The notes beneath the pieces were generated by a model. The model saw only the letters and a list, made by a program, of their open reading frames with translations, had not been told where the DNA came from and made no database searches. A program made the position numbers and the translations under genes. This document shows positions 17,598-25,836 of a stretch of 64,000 bases of DNA, one piece after another. Numbering within the stretch: position 1 is the stretch's first letter; every line of letters begins with the position of its first letter. The DNA is taken from the NCBI RefSeq assembly GCF_005877905.1, contig NZ_SWDV01000014.1, forward strand, positions 124,001-188,000, in the 5' to 3' direction. The stretch comes from Pseudomonas nicosulfuronedens (GTDB lineage: Bacteria > Pseudomonadota > Gammaproteobacteria > Pseudomonadales > Pseudomonadaceae).

Positions 17598-19208
17598 CTA
17601 CTTCGCGCAGGCGTGTTTCAGCTCGATCAGGGTCACGCCCGGATGGGCGAAGCCTTCGCGCAGGTCGCGCTCCAGTTCGTCCAGGCTCTGCGGCTGGCGC
17701 ATCTCGCAGCCGTAGGCACGGCCGAGCAAGGCGAAGTCCGGATTGCGCGGCAGGACGCCGATGGGCTCGATGTCCAGGCCGATCATGTCGTCGCGGATCT
17801 GCCCCAGCGCATCGTTGTTCCACAGCAGCACCACCAGCGGGCTGTCCAGCTCTTCGGTGGCGGTGGCCAGTTCCTGCGCGGTATAGAGGAAGCCGCCGTC
17901 GCCGACCAGCACCAGGCCGGGGCGCTCCGGCGCGCCGAACTTGGCGCCGATGCCGGCGGGCACGCCGTAGCCGAGGGTGCCGTAGCCGGTGGGGTGCAAC
18001 CAGCCGCGCGGGGCCTTGCTCGGGTAGAGGTAGTTGGCGGTGTAGGCCAGCTGGGTCATGTCGCTGGCGATGAAGGCGTTGTCCGGCAGGACCTTGGCGA
18101 TGCGCTGCAGGATCGACTGGTGGATGCGTTGCAGCGGCGCGTGGCCGGCTTCGATCTGCGCGCGCAGCTCGGCGATGCGCGACTGTGCCTTCGCAGCGTC
18201 GCGGGTCGCGCTGGGCAGCGCGGCAAGCAGGGCTTCGGCGGTGGCTTTCGAATCGCCCAGCAGCGCGACGGCGCTCGGGTAGAAATCGTTGAACTTGCGC
18301 GAGTCGACGTCGACGCGGATCACTTCGCCGCTGACCGGCAAGCGGTCGCGCCAGAAGTCAGTGTCGGCCATCTCGGTGCCGATGGCGAGGACCACGTCGG
18401 CTTCGGCGATCATGTCCCAACCGGCCTGGGTGCACAGGGTGGAGCCCGCGGCGAGCGGCGCTTCCGGTGCCAGCAGACCCTTGCCGGCGACGCTGGTGAA
18501 CAGCGGTGCGGCCAGACGTTCGCTCAACGCAGCCAGGGCATCGGCGGCGTGCAGCGCGCCGCCGCCGGCGATGATCATCGGGCGCTTGGCGGCCTTGAGC
18601 TTATCCACAGCCTGCTGCAGAGCATCGGCGGCGGGCTGGCCACGGCCGGCGCGGCGCACGACTTCGTGGGTCCAGTCGCGGGCGACGGGGTTGGCGAGCA
18701 CGTCCAGCGGCACGGAGATGTGCACCGGGCGGGGGCGCTCGCTGTCGAACACGGCGTAAGCACGGGCGATCAGCTCGGGCAGGTCCTCGGCGCTCAGAGC
18801 GACGGCCGAGAACGCGGTGATCGGCGCGGTCATGGCGCGCTGGTCCTGGGTCTCGTGCAGGCAGCCCCAGCCCTTGCCCAGGCTGGCGGTGTGGTTGACG
18901 CTGGAGATCACCAGCATCGGGATCGAGTCGGCGTAGGCCTGGCCGATGGCGGTGGCGGCGTTGGTCACCCCCGGGCCGGTGATGATGAAGGCCACGCCCG
19001 GCTTGCCGCTGACGCGCGCATAGCCGTCGGCCATGAAGCCGGCGCCCTGTTCGTGGCGGGTCAGCACATGGCGGATGCCGCTGCCGGGCAGGCCGCGGTA
19101 CAGCTCCAGGGTGTGTACACCGGGAATGCCGAACACGGTGTCGACGCCATAGTTGGCCAGCAGGCGTACCAGGGCCTGGCCGCCGGTGAGGTTCTTGTTG
19201 TTTTGCAT
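17598..19208 (-). CDS. aruI: 5-guanidino-2-oxopentanoate decarboxylase AruI
   Basis: A 536-residue thiamine diphosphate enzyme of the acetolactate synthase superfamily. The N-terminal domain has FGIPGVHTLELYRGLPG and the catalytic Glu region TRHEQGAGFMADG; the C-terminal ThDP-binding motif starts GDGGFLYTAQEL and ends NN. It decarboxylates 2-ketoarginine to 4-guanidinobutyraldehyde. Start ATG 19208 (MQNNKNLTGG); the ORF upstream adds 13 residues without support. First gene of the aruI-aruH-ALDH unit; expected control is by AruR. Confidence 0.92.
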   Translation of the reverse strand: MQNNKNLTGGQALVRLLANYGVDTVFGIPGVHTLELYRGLPGSGIRHVLTRHEQGAGFMADGYARVSGKPGVAFIITGPGVTNAATAIGQAYADSIPMLVISSVNHTASLGKGWGCLHETQDQRAMTAPITAFSAVALSAEDLPELIARAYAVFDSERPRPVHISVPLDVLANPVARDWTHEVVRRAGRGQPAADALQQAVDKLKAAKRPMIIAGGGALHAADALAALSERLAAPLFTSVAGKGLLAPEAPLAAGSTLCTQAGWDMIAEADVVLAIGTEMADTDFWRDRLPVSGEVIRVDVDSRKFNDFYPSAVALLGDSKATAEALLAALPSATRDAAKAQSRIAELRAQIEAGHAPLQRIHQSILQRIAKVLPDNAFIASDMTQLAYTANYLYPSKAPRGWLHPTGYGTLGYGVPAGIGAKFGAPERPGLVLVGDGGFLYTAQELATATEELDSPLVVLLWNNDALGQIRDDMIGLDIEPIGVLPRNPDFALLGRAYGCEMRQPQSLDELERDLREGFAHPGVTLIELKHACAK

Positions 19209-19226
19209 GAACGATCTCCCGAACTG

Positions 19227-19332
19227 TTCTTCGGCGGATAACCGCAAGCGGTTATTCGCCCTACTCGTTGGGGCCTACGCCGAGTGTCCGGCGTGCGCCG
19301 CTTTTGCTCCCTCTCCCTTCAGGGAGAGGGGG
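19227..19332. repeat. Two short dispersed repeats upstream of aruI
   Basis: GGCGGATAACCGCAAGCGGT...ATTCGCCCTAC (19227-19265) matches part of the element at 53116-53190. CTCCCTCTCCCTTCAGGGAG (about 19308-19327) belongs to the CTCTCCC family. Any aruI promoter must lie among these repeats. Confidence 0.7.
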
Positions 19333-19376
19333 ACGTTCGTGTACTTTCTTCAACGCCCAGCACTGAAGTTCTTTTC

Positions 19377-19458
19377 GTAGGACCGAGGGGGGCGCCTAGC
19401 CCTTGCTCGCGAACAAACCCCGCTGCGAGGCATGGTTCGCGAGCAAGCTCGCTCCTAC
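19377..19458. repeat. REP-like element with a variant left arm
   Basis: Left arm GTAGGACCGAGGGGGGCGCC then TAGCCCTTGCTCGCGAAC; right arm the common GCGAGCAAGCTCGCTCCTAC. The variant arm is the reverse complement form of that at 14000-14032. Confidence 0.85.
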
Positions 19459-19466
19459 AGGCACGG

Positions 19467-21554
19467 TCATTCAGCGGTGCGGATCAGCGCATCCACCGCC
19501 ACGGCGCCTTCGGCGTCCGCCAGCAGCGGGTTCACGTCCAGCTCCAGCAGGGTGTCCACGTGCTCGCAGGCGTAGTCGGCGACGGCGCGGATGGCTTCCA
19601 CCAGCGCTTCCAGGTTCACCGGTGCGCGACCTCGGAAGCCGGTGAGCAACGGCGCGCTGCGCAGGCTCAGCAAGGCGTCGCGGATCGCCGCGTCGGTGGT
19701 CGGCAGCAGCAGGCTGCGGCTGTCCTTGAGCAGCTCGACGAGGATGCCGCCGGCCCCCAGCACCAGTGCCAGGCCGAAGCCGTTCTCGCGCTTGATGCCG
19801 ACGATCAGCTCGGCCAGTGGCGGATTGGCCATGCGCTCCAGCAGCACCTGGTCGAAGGGCACGCCAGGTGCGTGACGGGCGATGTTCTCGCGCATGTCGA
19901 ACAGCGCGGCTTCCAGCGCCGCCTCGTTGCGCAGGTTGAGTGCCACACCACCGGCCTCGGTCTTGTGCGGCAGCTGAGCACTGACGACTTTCAGCGCCAG
20001 CGGGAAGCCGACATCGGCAGCCGCTTCGCGGGCCTGGGTCGGGGTGCTCAGCGCGGCGCGCGGCAGCGGCAGGCCGAAGGGTTTCAGCGCCTGCTTGGAC
20101 TGCCACTCGTCCAGCAGCCGGCCTGCACCTTCCAGGGCCTGCGGGCAGAGCGGTACCAGCGCGGCTTCGCCACGGGCCAGCAGCGCTTCGCGGCGCTGAC
20201 GGTAATGGGCGATGCGGCCCCAGGCGGCGAGTCCGTCTTCCACGCCTTGCAGCGCGGCGACGCCGTGGGAGTGCAGCAGTTCGCGGGCATGTTTGGGCAG
20301 CAGCTCCGGCAGCGCGGAGGCGATGAAGCCGACTTTGCCGTGACGCTCCAGCGCGGCGCAGTACAGCTCCAGCAGCAGGTCGCACTGCGGGCGCTCGCCG
20401 GTTTCCTCGCCGGGGTAGTCCAGCACCAGCAGGGCGGCGTCGGCTTCGGTCTGCAGGGCGCTGTCGAGCATGCGTTGCAGAGCTGGGCCGTCGCCCCAGA
20501 TGGCGGTGGTGAAGTCCAGCGGGTTAGCGATGTTCGCGTAGTCCGGCAGCACCTGCGCCAGCTCGGTACGTTGCACGTCGACCAGCTTGGGTAGGCTCAG
20601 GCCGTTGCGCTCGGCGTAGTCGGCGATCAGCCCGGCGTCACCGCCGGAGCAGGCCAGCGCAGCCAGGCTCGGCCCGGCCGGCAGGTTGCCGCAGGCGGCC
20701 GCCTTGAGGGTTTCGATGAAGCTCACCGGGCCGCTGACGCGGATCACCCCGAGGCGATCGAACAGCGCGTCGTACAGCGCATCGGAGCCAGCCAGGGAGC
20801 TGGTGTGGCTGAGCGCGAGTTCCGCACCGATCTCGGAGACGCCGGTCTTCAGCGCGATCACCGGGATGCCTTTCTGCAGTGCCTTGAAGGCGGCGCGGGC
20901 GAAGCCGGGAACGTTCTTCAGGCCTTCCAGGTGCAGGCCGATGGCGGTGACGCGCGGCTCGTCGAGCAGCACGTCCATCAGTTCGGCCACGCCCAGTTGC
21001 GCCTGGTTGCCCACCGAGGCCATGTAGGCGATGGGCAGCGAGCGGTCGCTCATGGACAGGTTGTAGGCAAAGTTGCCGCTCTGGGTGAGAACGGCCACGC
21101 CCTTCTCGACGATGTGCCCGCCATGGGCCACCGGCCACAGCGCGGAGCCATGCAGGTAGTCGAGCAGGCCGTAGCAGTTGGGGCCGAGCAGGGCCATGTC
21201 ACCGGCGCTGGCGAGCAGGCGGCGCTGCAGCACTTCACCCTCGGCACCGGTTTCGGCAAAGCCGGAGGCGTAGCAGATGGCGCCGCCGGCATCCTTGGCG
21301 GCCAGCTCGGCGACGGCCTGCAGGGTCAGGTCGCGGTTGGTGGCGACGAATACCGCATCCGGCCCTTCGGGCAGCTCAGCGACGCTGCGCACACAGGGCA
21401 CGCCTTCGAGTTCATCGTACTGCGGGTTGACCAGCCACATCGGCCCGGCGAAGCCGCCTTCGGCGCAGCGCTTGAGCGCGCGCGCCATGCTGCGGCCGCC
21501 GATGAAGGCGACGTGACGGGGGGCCAACAGGCGCTGGAGGTTTTCTCTTTTCAT
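19467..21554 (-). CDS. ADP-forming acyl-CoA synthetase (alpha-beta fusion)
   Basis: A 695-residue NDP-forming acetate/acyl-CoA ligase with both subunits fused. The N-terminal CoA-binding domain has VAFIGGRSMARALKRC. The succinyl-CoA-ligase-like domain has the phosphohistidine region LALSHTSSLAGSDALYDA (about 255). The ATP-grasp domain occupies about residues 480-695 and ends ELDVNPLLADAEGAVAVDA. It activates an organic acid with CoA and ATP. It lies downstream of the acyl-CoA dehydrogenase and hydratase genes, which suggests a short acyl-CoA oxidation pathway, possibly for a guanidino or amino acid-derived acid. Confidence 0.85.
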   Translation of the reverse strand: MKRENLQRLLAPRHVAFIGGRSMARALKRCAEGGFAGPMWLVNPQYDELEGVPCVRSVAELPEGPDAVFVATNRDLTLQAVAELAAKDAGGAICYASGFAETGAEGEVLQRRLLASAGDMALLGPNCYGLLDYLHGSALWPVAHGGHIVEKGVAVLTQSGNFAYNLSMSDRSLPIAYMASVGNQAQLGVAELMDVLLDEPRVTAIGLHLEGLKNVPGFARAAFKALQKGIPVIALKTGVSEIGAELALSHTSSLAGSDALYDALFDRLGVIRVSGPVSFIETLKAAACGNLPAGPSLAALACSGGDAGLIADYAERNGLSLPKLVDVQRTELAQVLPDYANIANPLDFTTAIWGDGPALQRMLDSALQTEADAALLVLDYPGEETGERPQCDLLLELYCAALERHGKVGFIASALPELLPKHARELLHSHGVAALQGVEDGLAAWGRIAHYRQRREALLARGEAALVPLCPQALEGAGRLLDEWQSKQALKPFGLPLPRAALSTPTQAREAAADVGFPLALKVVSAQLPHKTEAGGVALNLRNEAALEAALFDMRENIARHAPGVPFDQVLLERMANPPLAELIVGIKRENGFGLALVLGAGGILVELLKDSRSLLLPTTDAAIRDALLSLRSAPLLTGFRGRAPVNLEALVEAIRAVADYACEHVDTLLELDVNPLLADAEGAVAVDALIRTAE

Positions 21555-21578
21555 GTCGGGTCTCGATACGGGGCTATG

Positions 21579-21722
21579 CCCTTTCCCCCAGCCCCTCTGA
21601 CTGGGCGCCCCCCGTGAAGGGAGAGAGGAGCTTCCGGGGTCATCCTTTGGCGCACGGTGTCTGCCCGCGTGCCGAATCGCTCTTGCCCCCTCTCCCTTCA
21701 GGGAGAGGGCTGGGGAGAGGGG
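21579..21722. repeat. CTCTCCC-family repeats, one carrying a GGGCGCCCCCC insert
   Basis: The copy at about 21686-21722 is regular (CTCTCCCTTCAGGGAGAG...GGGGAGAGGG). The copy at 21579-21630 reads CCCCTCTGACTGGGCGCCCC then CCGTGAAGGGAGAG, i.e. the expected loop is replaced by a CTGGGCGCCCCC block also found in variant REP arms. Confidence 0.8.
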
Positions 21723-21762
21723 CTTTCAACACCAGCCGGCCTTCCCCGAAAAGCGCCGAGAA

Positions 21763-22923
21763 TCAGCGCAGCAGCGGACGTAGCAGTTCGCGGGAAATGA
21801 TGTGGCGCTGGATTTCCGAGGTGCCTTCCCAGATGCGCTCGATGCGCGCGTTGCGCCAGATGCGCTCCACCGGGCCTTCGTCCATCAGGCCCATGCCGCC
21901 GAAGATCTGCACGGTTTCGTCGGCAACCTTGCCCAGCACTTCGCTGGCGAACAGCTTGGCCATGCCGGCTTCGCCGTCGGTCATGCTGCCGCGGTCCATC
22001 TTCCAGGCGGTGTGCAGGGTCATCAGCTCGGCGGCGCGAATCTGCGTGGCCATGTCGGCGAGCTTGAAGGAGATGCCCTGGTAGCTGCCGATGGCCTGAC
22101 CGAACTGCTTGCGGTCGGCCGACCATTGCAGTGCCAGGTCCAGCGCGCGCTGGGCCTGGCCCACGCAGTTGGCGGCGACCATCACACGGCCGGCGGTGAG
22201 CCAGGCGTTGGCCACTTCCCAACCCTTGTCGACTTCGCCCAGGACCTGGGAGGCCGGCACGCGGCAGTCGTCGAAGAAGATTTCGTAGGTGTGGTAGCCC
22301 TTGTTGCTCACGCATTTCGGGCCGCGGCGCACGGTCATGCCGGCGGTGCCCTTGTCGACCAGGAAGGCGGTCACGGCGTTGCGCTTCTTGCCGTTGCGCT
22401 CGAAGGTGTCGGTCACCGCGAAGACGATGGCGAAGTCGGCGTGGCCGGCGTGGCTGATGAAGTGCTTGGAACCGTTGATCACGAAGTCCTCGCCGTCACG
22501 CACGGCGCGGGTCTTGATCGAGTTGGCGTCGGAGCCGGCGCCCGGCTCGGTGAGGGCGAAGCAGTCGATCTTCTCGCCCTGCACCACCGGCAGCAGGTAG
22601 TTCTGAATCTGCTCGCCCTTGCAGGCCATGAGGATCTTCGAGGGGCGCGCGACGAACACGTGCAGGGCCCAGGAGACCTTGGACAGTTCGCGCTCGACCA
22701 GCGCCTGGGACAGGTAGTCCAGGCCGCCGCCGCCGACTTCCTCGGGCATGTTGAAGGCGTAGAAGCCGGCCGCCAGGGCCTTGCCACGAATCTTCGCGGC
22801 CAGCTCCGGAGACACCGCGTCGGCGCGGTCCACTTCTTCCTCGTAGGGCAGCAGCTCTTTCTCGACGAAAGCCTTGACCGCCTCGACGAGCATTTCCTGT
22901 TCCTGGGTCAGTTGGAAATCCAT
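21763..22923 (-). CDS. Acyl-CoA dehydrogenase
   Basis: A 386-residue FAD-dependent acyl-CoA dehydrogenase. It starts MDFQLTQEQEMLVEAVKAFV, with FALTEPGAGSDA (FAD/substrate signature), INGSKHFISHAGHADF and the C-terminal QIFGGMGLMDEGPVERIWRNARIERIWEGTSEIQ block that carries the active-site region. Electrons go to ETF. It is 17 bp downstream of the enoyl-CoA hydratase, so the two form an operon. A close PAO1 counterpart is, from memory, PA4979 next to aruI. Substrate unknown. Confidence 0.9.
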   Translation of the reverse strand: MDFQLTQEQEMLVEAVKAFVEKELLPYEEEVDRADAVSPELAAKIRGKALAAGFYAFNMPEEVGGGGLDYLSQALVERELSKVSWALHVFVARPSKILMACKGEQIQNYLLPVVQGEKIDCFALTEPGAGSDANSIKTRAVRDGEDFVINGSKHFISHAGHADFAIVFAVTDTFERNGKKRNAVTAFLVDKGTAGMTVRRGPKCVSNKGYHTYEIFFDDCRVPASQVLGEVDKGWEVANAWLTAGRVMVAANCVGQAQRALDLALQWSADRKQFGQAIGSYQGISFKLADMATQIRAAELMTLHTAWKMDRGSMTDGEAGMAKLFASEVLGKVADETVQIFGGMGLMDEGPVERIWRNARIERIWEGTSEIQRHIISRELLRPLLR

Positions 22924-22940
22924 CACATCACCTGCAGCCG

Positions 22941-23729
22941 TCAGCGGCCTTTGAATTGGGGGGAGCGTTTCTCGGCCACGGCGCACAGCGCCTCGGCGGC
23001 ATCTTCACTGCGGCCGCAGAGCAGGCCGGCGGCCTGTTCGGCTTCCAGCTGCTGAGCCAGGGTGCGGCTGGCGCCTTCGCGGATCAGGCGCTTGGTGTGG
23101 CCGAAGGCGTAGGTCGGGCCGGCAGCCAGGCGTGCGGCGAATTCTCCGGCGTGGACCTGCAGCTGATCGTCGGCGACCACTTCGCCGACCAGGCCTGCGT
23201 TCAGCGCGCGTTCGGCGTTCCACAGCTCGTCGAGGAACAGCAGGCGCTTGGCCGCTTCGCCGCCGATCAGACGCGGCAGGTGCCAGCTGGCGCCGGCATC
23301 CGGGCAGTAGGCCATGCCGGTGTAGCCGGCCTTGAAGCGCGCGGAGGCGCCGGCGATGCGGAAGTCGCAGCACAGGGTCAGGTCCATCCCGGCGCCGACA
23401 GCGGTGCCGTTGACGGCGGCGATGGTCGGCTTGTCCAGGCTGTGCAGGCGACGCATCAGGGCGTGGGCGGTTTCGGTCCAGCCGTAGGTTTCCAGCTCGC
23501 CACGCGCTTCGGCCTCGGCCCATTCGGCGAGGTCGGCGCCGGCGCAGAAGCTGCGGCCTTCTCCGGTCAGCACGATGACGCGTACGGCCGCATCGGCCTC
23601 GTAGGCATCGAGCAGGGCCAGCAGGCTCTTGAGCGTGGGGACGTCGAGCGCGTTGCGCTGCTCGGGGCGGTTCAGGGTGATCCAGGCGATACCGTGCTGG
23701 ACCCGGCTGAGCGGGGATGGCTGAGTCAT
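22941..23729 (-). CDS. Enoyl-CoA hydratase/isomerase
   Basis: A 262-residue crotonase-fold protein. LNRPEQRNALD near residue 20, the oxyanion-hole GEGRSFCAGADLAEW near 60-73 and AAVNGTAVGAGMDLTL near 100 are present. Position 132-140 (YCPDAGASWHLPRLIG) corresponds to the second active-site region; the usual catalytic Glu there appears to be Asp (PDAGAS), as in some isomerase-type members, so hydratase activity is not certain. First gene of a hydratase - acyl-CoA dehydrogenase - (ligase) unit; two TetR-type operators lie upstream. Confidence 0.85.
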   Translation of the reverse strand: MTQPSPLSRVQHGIAWITLNRPEQRNALDVPTLKSLLALLDAYEADAAVRVIVLTGEGRSFCAGADLAEWAEAEARGELETYGWTETAHALMRRLHSLDKPTIAAVNGTAVGAGMDLTLCCDFRIAGASARFKAGYTGMAYCPDAGASWHLPRLIGGEAAKRLLFLDELWNAERALNAGLVGEVVADDQLQVHAGEFAARLAAGPTYAFGHTKRLIREGASRTLAQQLEAEQAAGLLCGRSEDAAEALCAVAEKRSPQFKGR

Positions 23730-23786
23730 GCTGCCCTCGTTCTTGTAGTCGTTTGCTGAGGCGGATGAAGCGTTGGAGCCAATACT

Positions 23787-23800
23787 AAACACTTGTTCAG
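23787..23800. promoter_or_regulatory. Putative TetR-type operator, proximal
   Basis: TAAACACTTGTTCA (reverse TGAACAAGTGTTTA), 58-71 bp before the hydratase start. It fits TGAAC-N4-GTT(C/T)A, the pattern of the operator before the tetR gene at 30501-30514. Confidence 0.55.
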
Positions 23801-23917
23801 CAAGCCGGCAATCCACCCGAATGGGTGGCTTGTAACGCCCTGCCTATCGACGGGAAGGCCGCGCGGCGCGGGGCTGAGGGGTTTCGCGGGGAATCGTGGA
23901 CGGGTTTGTTACAACTT

Positions 23918-23931
23918 CGAACAATCGTTCA
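23918..23931. promoter_or_regulatory. Putative TetR-type operator, distal
   Basis: CGAACAATCGTTCA is the exact reverse complement of TGAACGATTGTTCG at 30501-30514 upstream of the tetR gene. It lies about 190-200 bp before the hydratase start. Confidence 0.6.
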
Positions 23932-23971
23932 GCAGGATTGGCGCGAGGCAATGCTCGCCAATGCAGGAACC

Positions 23972-24021
23972 GTAGGATGGGTGGAGCGAAGCGATACCCA
24001 TCCTACAAAGCTCGCTCCTAC
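23972..24021. repeat. Chimeric short repeat
   Basis: GTAGGATGGGTGGAGCGAAG then CGATACCCATCCTAC is a compact copy of the TACCCATC family; directly after it comes AAGCTCGCTCCTACG, a right half of the REP family. The two families are joined end to end. Confidence 0.75.
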
Positions 24022-24031
24022 GCAAAGCGAA

Positions 24032-24052
24032 AAGCCCCGCGAGGCGGGGCTT
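24032..24052 (-). terminator. Terminator of the amino acid permease gene
   Basis: AAGCCCCGC / GCGGGGCTT with a GAG loop, followed on the minus strand by TTTTCGCTTT. Confidence 0.8.
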
Positions 24053-24069
24053 CTCCGGAGCGGAAGGGC

Positions 24070-25497
24070 TCAGCCGATGCTCGGCACTGCCTCATCCATC
24101 AACACTTGCCCACGCTTGCGCTTGAGCACGTAGTACGCCAGGTAGCAGGCCGCCATGAAGCCGAAGCCCCAGTACAGCGACGGACGCTGGGTCGGGTCCA
24201 GGGCGAGGAAGACGAACAGCGAACAGCAGATCGCGATGCACGCCAGCGGGATCAGTGGGAACAGCGGCGCTGCGTATTTCAGGTCGGCCACAGTGCCGCC
24301 CTTGGCCATGTGCTCGCGGCGGAAGCGGTACTGGGCGTAGGCGATGACGATCCAGGTAACGGTGCCGGACATCCCGCTCACCGCCATCAGCACCATGAAC
24401 AGGGTGTCGGCGGCGACGATGCTGGTCAGCAGCGACAGCAGGGCGAAGGCGAGGCTGATCAGCAGCGCATAGAGCGGCACGCCGCGGGTGCTGAGTTTCG
24501 ACAGCTTGCGTGGCGCCATGCCGGTCTTGGACATGGCCCAGAGGATACGCGTGGAGGCGTACAGGCCGGAATTGCCCACGGACAGGATGGCGGTGAGGAT
24601 CACGAAGTTCATCAGGTCGGCGGCATAGGGAATGCCAACCATGTCGAATACCTGCACGAACGGGCTTTCCATCAGGCCGGCCTGCTTCCACGGCACGATG
24701 CAGGACAGCACGACAATCGCCAGCACGTAGAAGATCAGCACGCGGAACACCACGTTGCGCACGGCGCGCGGGATGCTCTTTTCCGGCTGGTCGGTCTCGC
24801 CGGCGGCGACGCCCATGATCTCGCAGCCCTGGAAGGCGTAGACCACCGTCATCATCACCGCGAACACCGCGGACAGACCGTTGGGGAACAGGCCGTCGCT
24901 GACCAGGTTGGACAGCCCCGGCGCGGCCGCGCCGTCGTTCAGCGGAATGGCGCCGAAGATCACCAGCACCCCGACCACGATGAAGCCGAGGATGGCCGCA
25001 ACCTTGATCCCGGAGAACCAGTACTCGGCCTCGCCGAAGGCGCGGGTGGCCAGGGCATTGAGGGAGAACAGCACAACCACGAAGAGGCCCGACCAGAGCC
25101 AGATCGGCACCTCGGGGAACCAGCGGGTCATCAGCATGCCGGCGGCGGTGAATTCCAGCCCGACGGTGGAAGCCCAGCTCATCCAGTAGACCCAGCCGAT
25201 CATGAATCCGGTGGCCGGGCCGATAAAGCGCGTGGCGTGGGCCTGGAAGGAACCGGAGACCGGCATCTGCACCGACAGCTCGCCCAGGCAGACCATCACC
25301 AGGTACATCAGCAGGCCGGCGACTAGGTAGGCGAGGATGGCGCCCATCGGGCCGCCGGAGCCAATGGTGACGCCCGAGCCCATGAACAGGCCGGTGCCGA
25401 TGACACCGCCCAGCGACAGCATGAAGATGTGGCGGCTCTTGAGCGCGCGGGTGAGCTGGATCTTCTCGCCGCTACCGGCGTGATGGGTCTCAGACAT
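24070..25497 (-). CDS. APC-superfamily amino acid permease
   Basis: A 475-residue inner-membrane transporter with about 12 hydrophobic segments. The N-terminal SRHIFMLSLGGVIGTGLFMGSG is the signature of the AAT/LysP branch of the amino acid-polyamine-cation family (proton symporters). It has its own terminator downstream. It sits between the aru catabolic genes and aruS/aruR, so arginine or a breakdown product is the likely substrate; from memory PA4981 holds this position in PAO1. Confidence 0.88.
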   Translation of the reverse strand: MSETHHAGSGEKIQLTRALKSRHIFMLSLGGVIGTGLFMGSGVTIGSGGPMGAILAYLVAGLLMYLVMVCLGELSVQMPVSGSFQAHATRFIGPATGFMIGWVYWMSWASTVGLEFTAAGMLMTRWFPEVPIWLWSGLFVVVLFSLNALATRAFGEAEYWFSGIKVAAILGFIVVGVLVIFGAIPLNDGAAAPGLSNLVSDGLFPNGLSAVFAVMMTVVYAFQGCEIMGVAAGETDQPEKSIPRAVRNVVFRVLIFYVLAIVVLSCIVPWKQAGLMESPFVQVFDMVGIPYAADLMNFVILTAILSVGNSGLYASTRILWAMSKTGMAPRKLSKLSTRGVPLYALLISLAFALLSLLTSIVAADTLFMVLMAVSGMSGTVTWIVIAYAQYRFRREHMAKGGTVADLKYAAPLFPLIPLACIAICCSLFVFLALDPTQRPSLYWGFGFMAACYLAYYVLKRKRGQVLMDEAVPSIG

Positions 25498-25717
25498 GGC
25501 GCACCTCCAGGGAACGGCGGGCGCGGCTGAGCGGAACTCTACGTTGGATCATTATTGTTATCTCCAATCAATCAGAGGCCGTGGCTCGGGCACGGATGCC
25601 ACCGGATTATTGGAAGACGATGTAAGACGGGGTTGTTCGCCAGGATCGAAGTTGTAGAAAGATGTAAGGATTTTGTGCAGGGCTTGCTGCGCGGGGGGTT
25701 TAGCGTTTTTGATTTTC

Positions 25718-25796
25718 GTAGGAGCGAGCTTGCTCGCGAACGGTTTTCCCCGGGGAGTCCGAAGCTGGGCGGGTTCGCGAGCAAGCTCGCTCCTAC
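25718..25796. repeat. REP-like inverted repeat
   Basis: Complete copy with both common arms. It lies in the 25498-25836 gap between the aruS stop and the permease start. The rest of that gap has an AT-rich stretch at 25545-25570 that could hold the permease promoter, and no ORF. Confidence 0.9.
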
Positions 25797-25836
25797 AGGT
25801 CAGGCGCCCCACGATGGCATCGATGCCATCCCGAAC

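Noticed and set aside
17613-19241. 542-codon plus-strand frame opposite aruI
   Set aside because: aruI has full ThDP motifs; the opposite frame has none.
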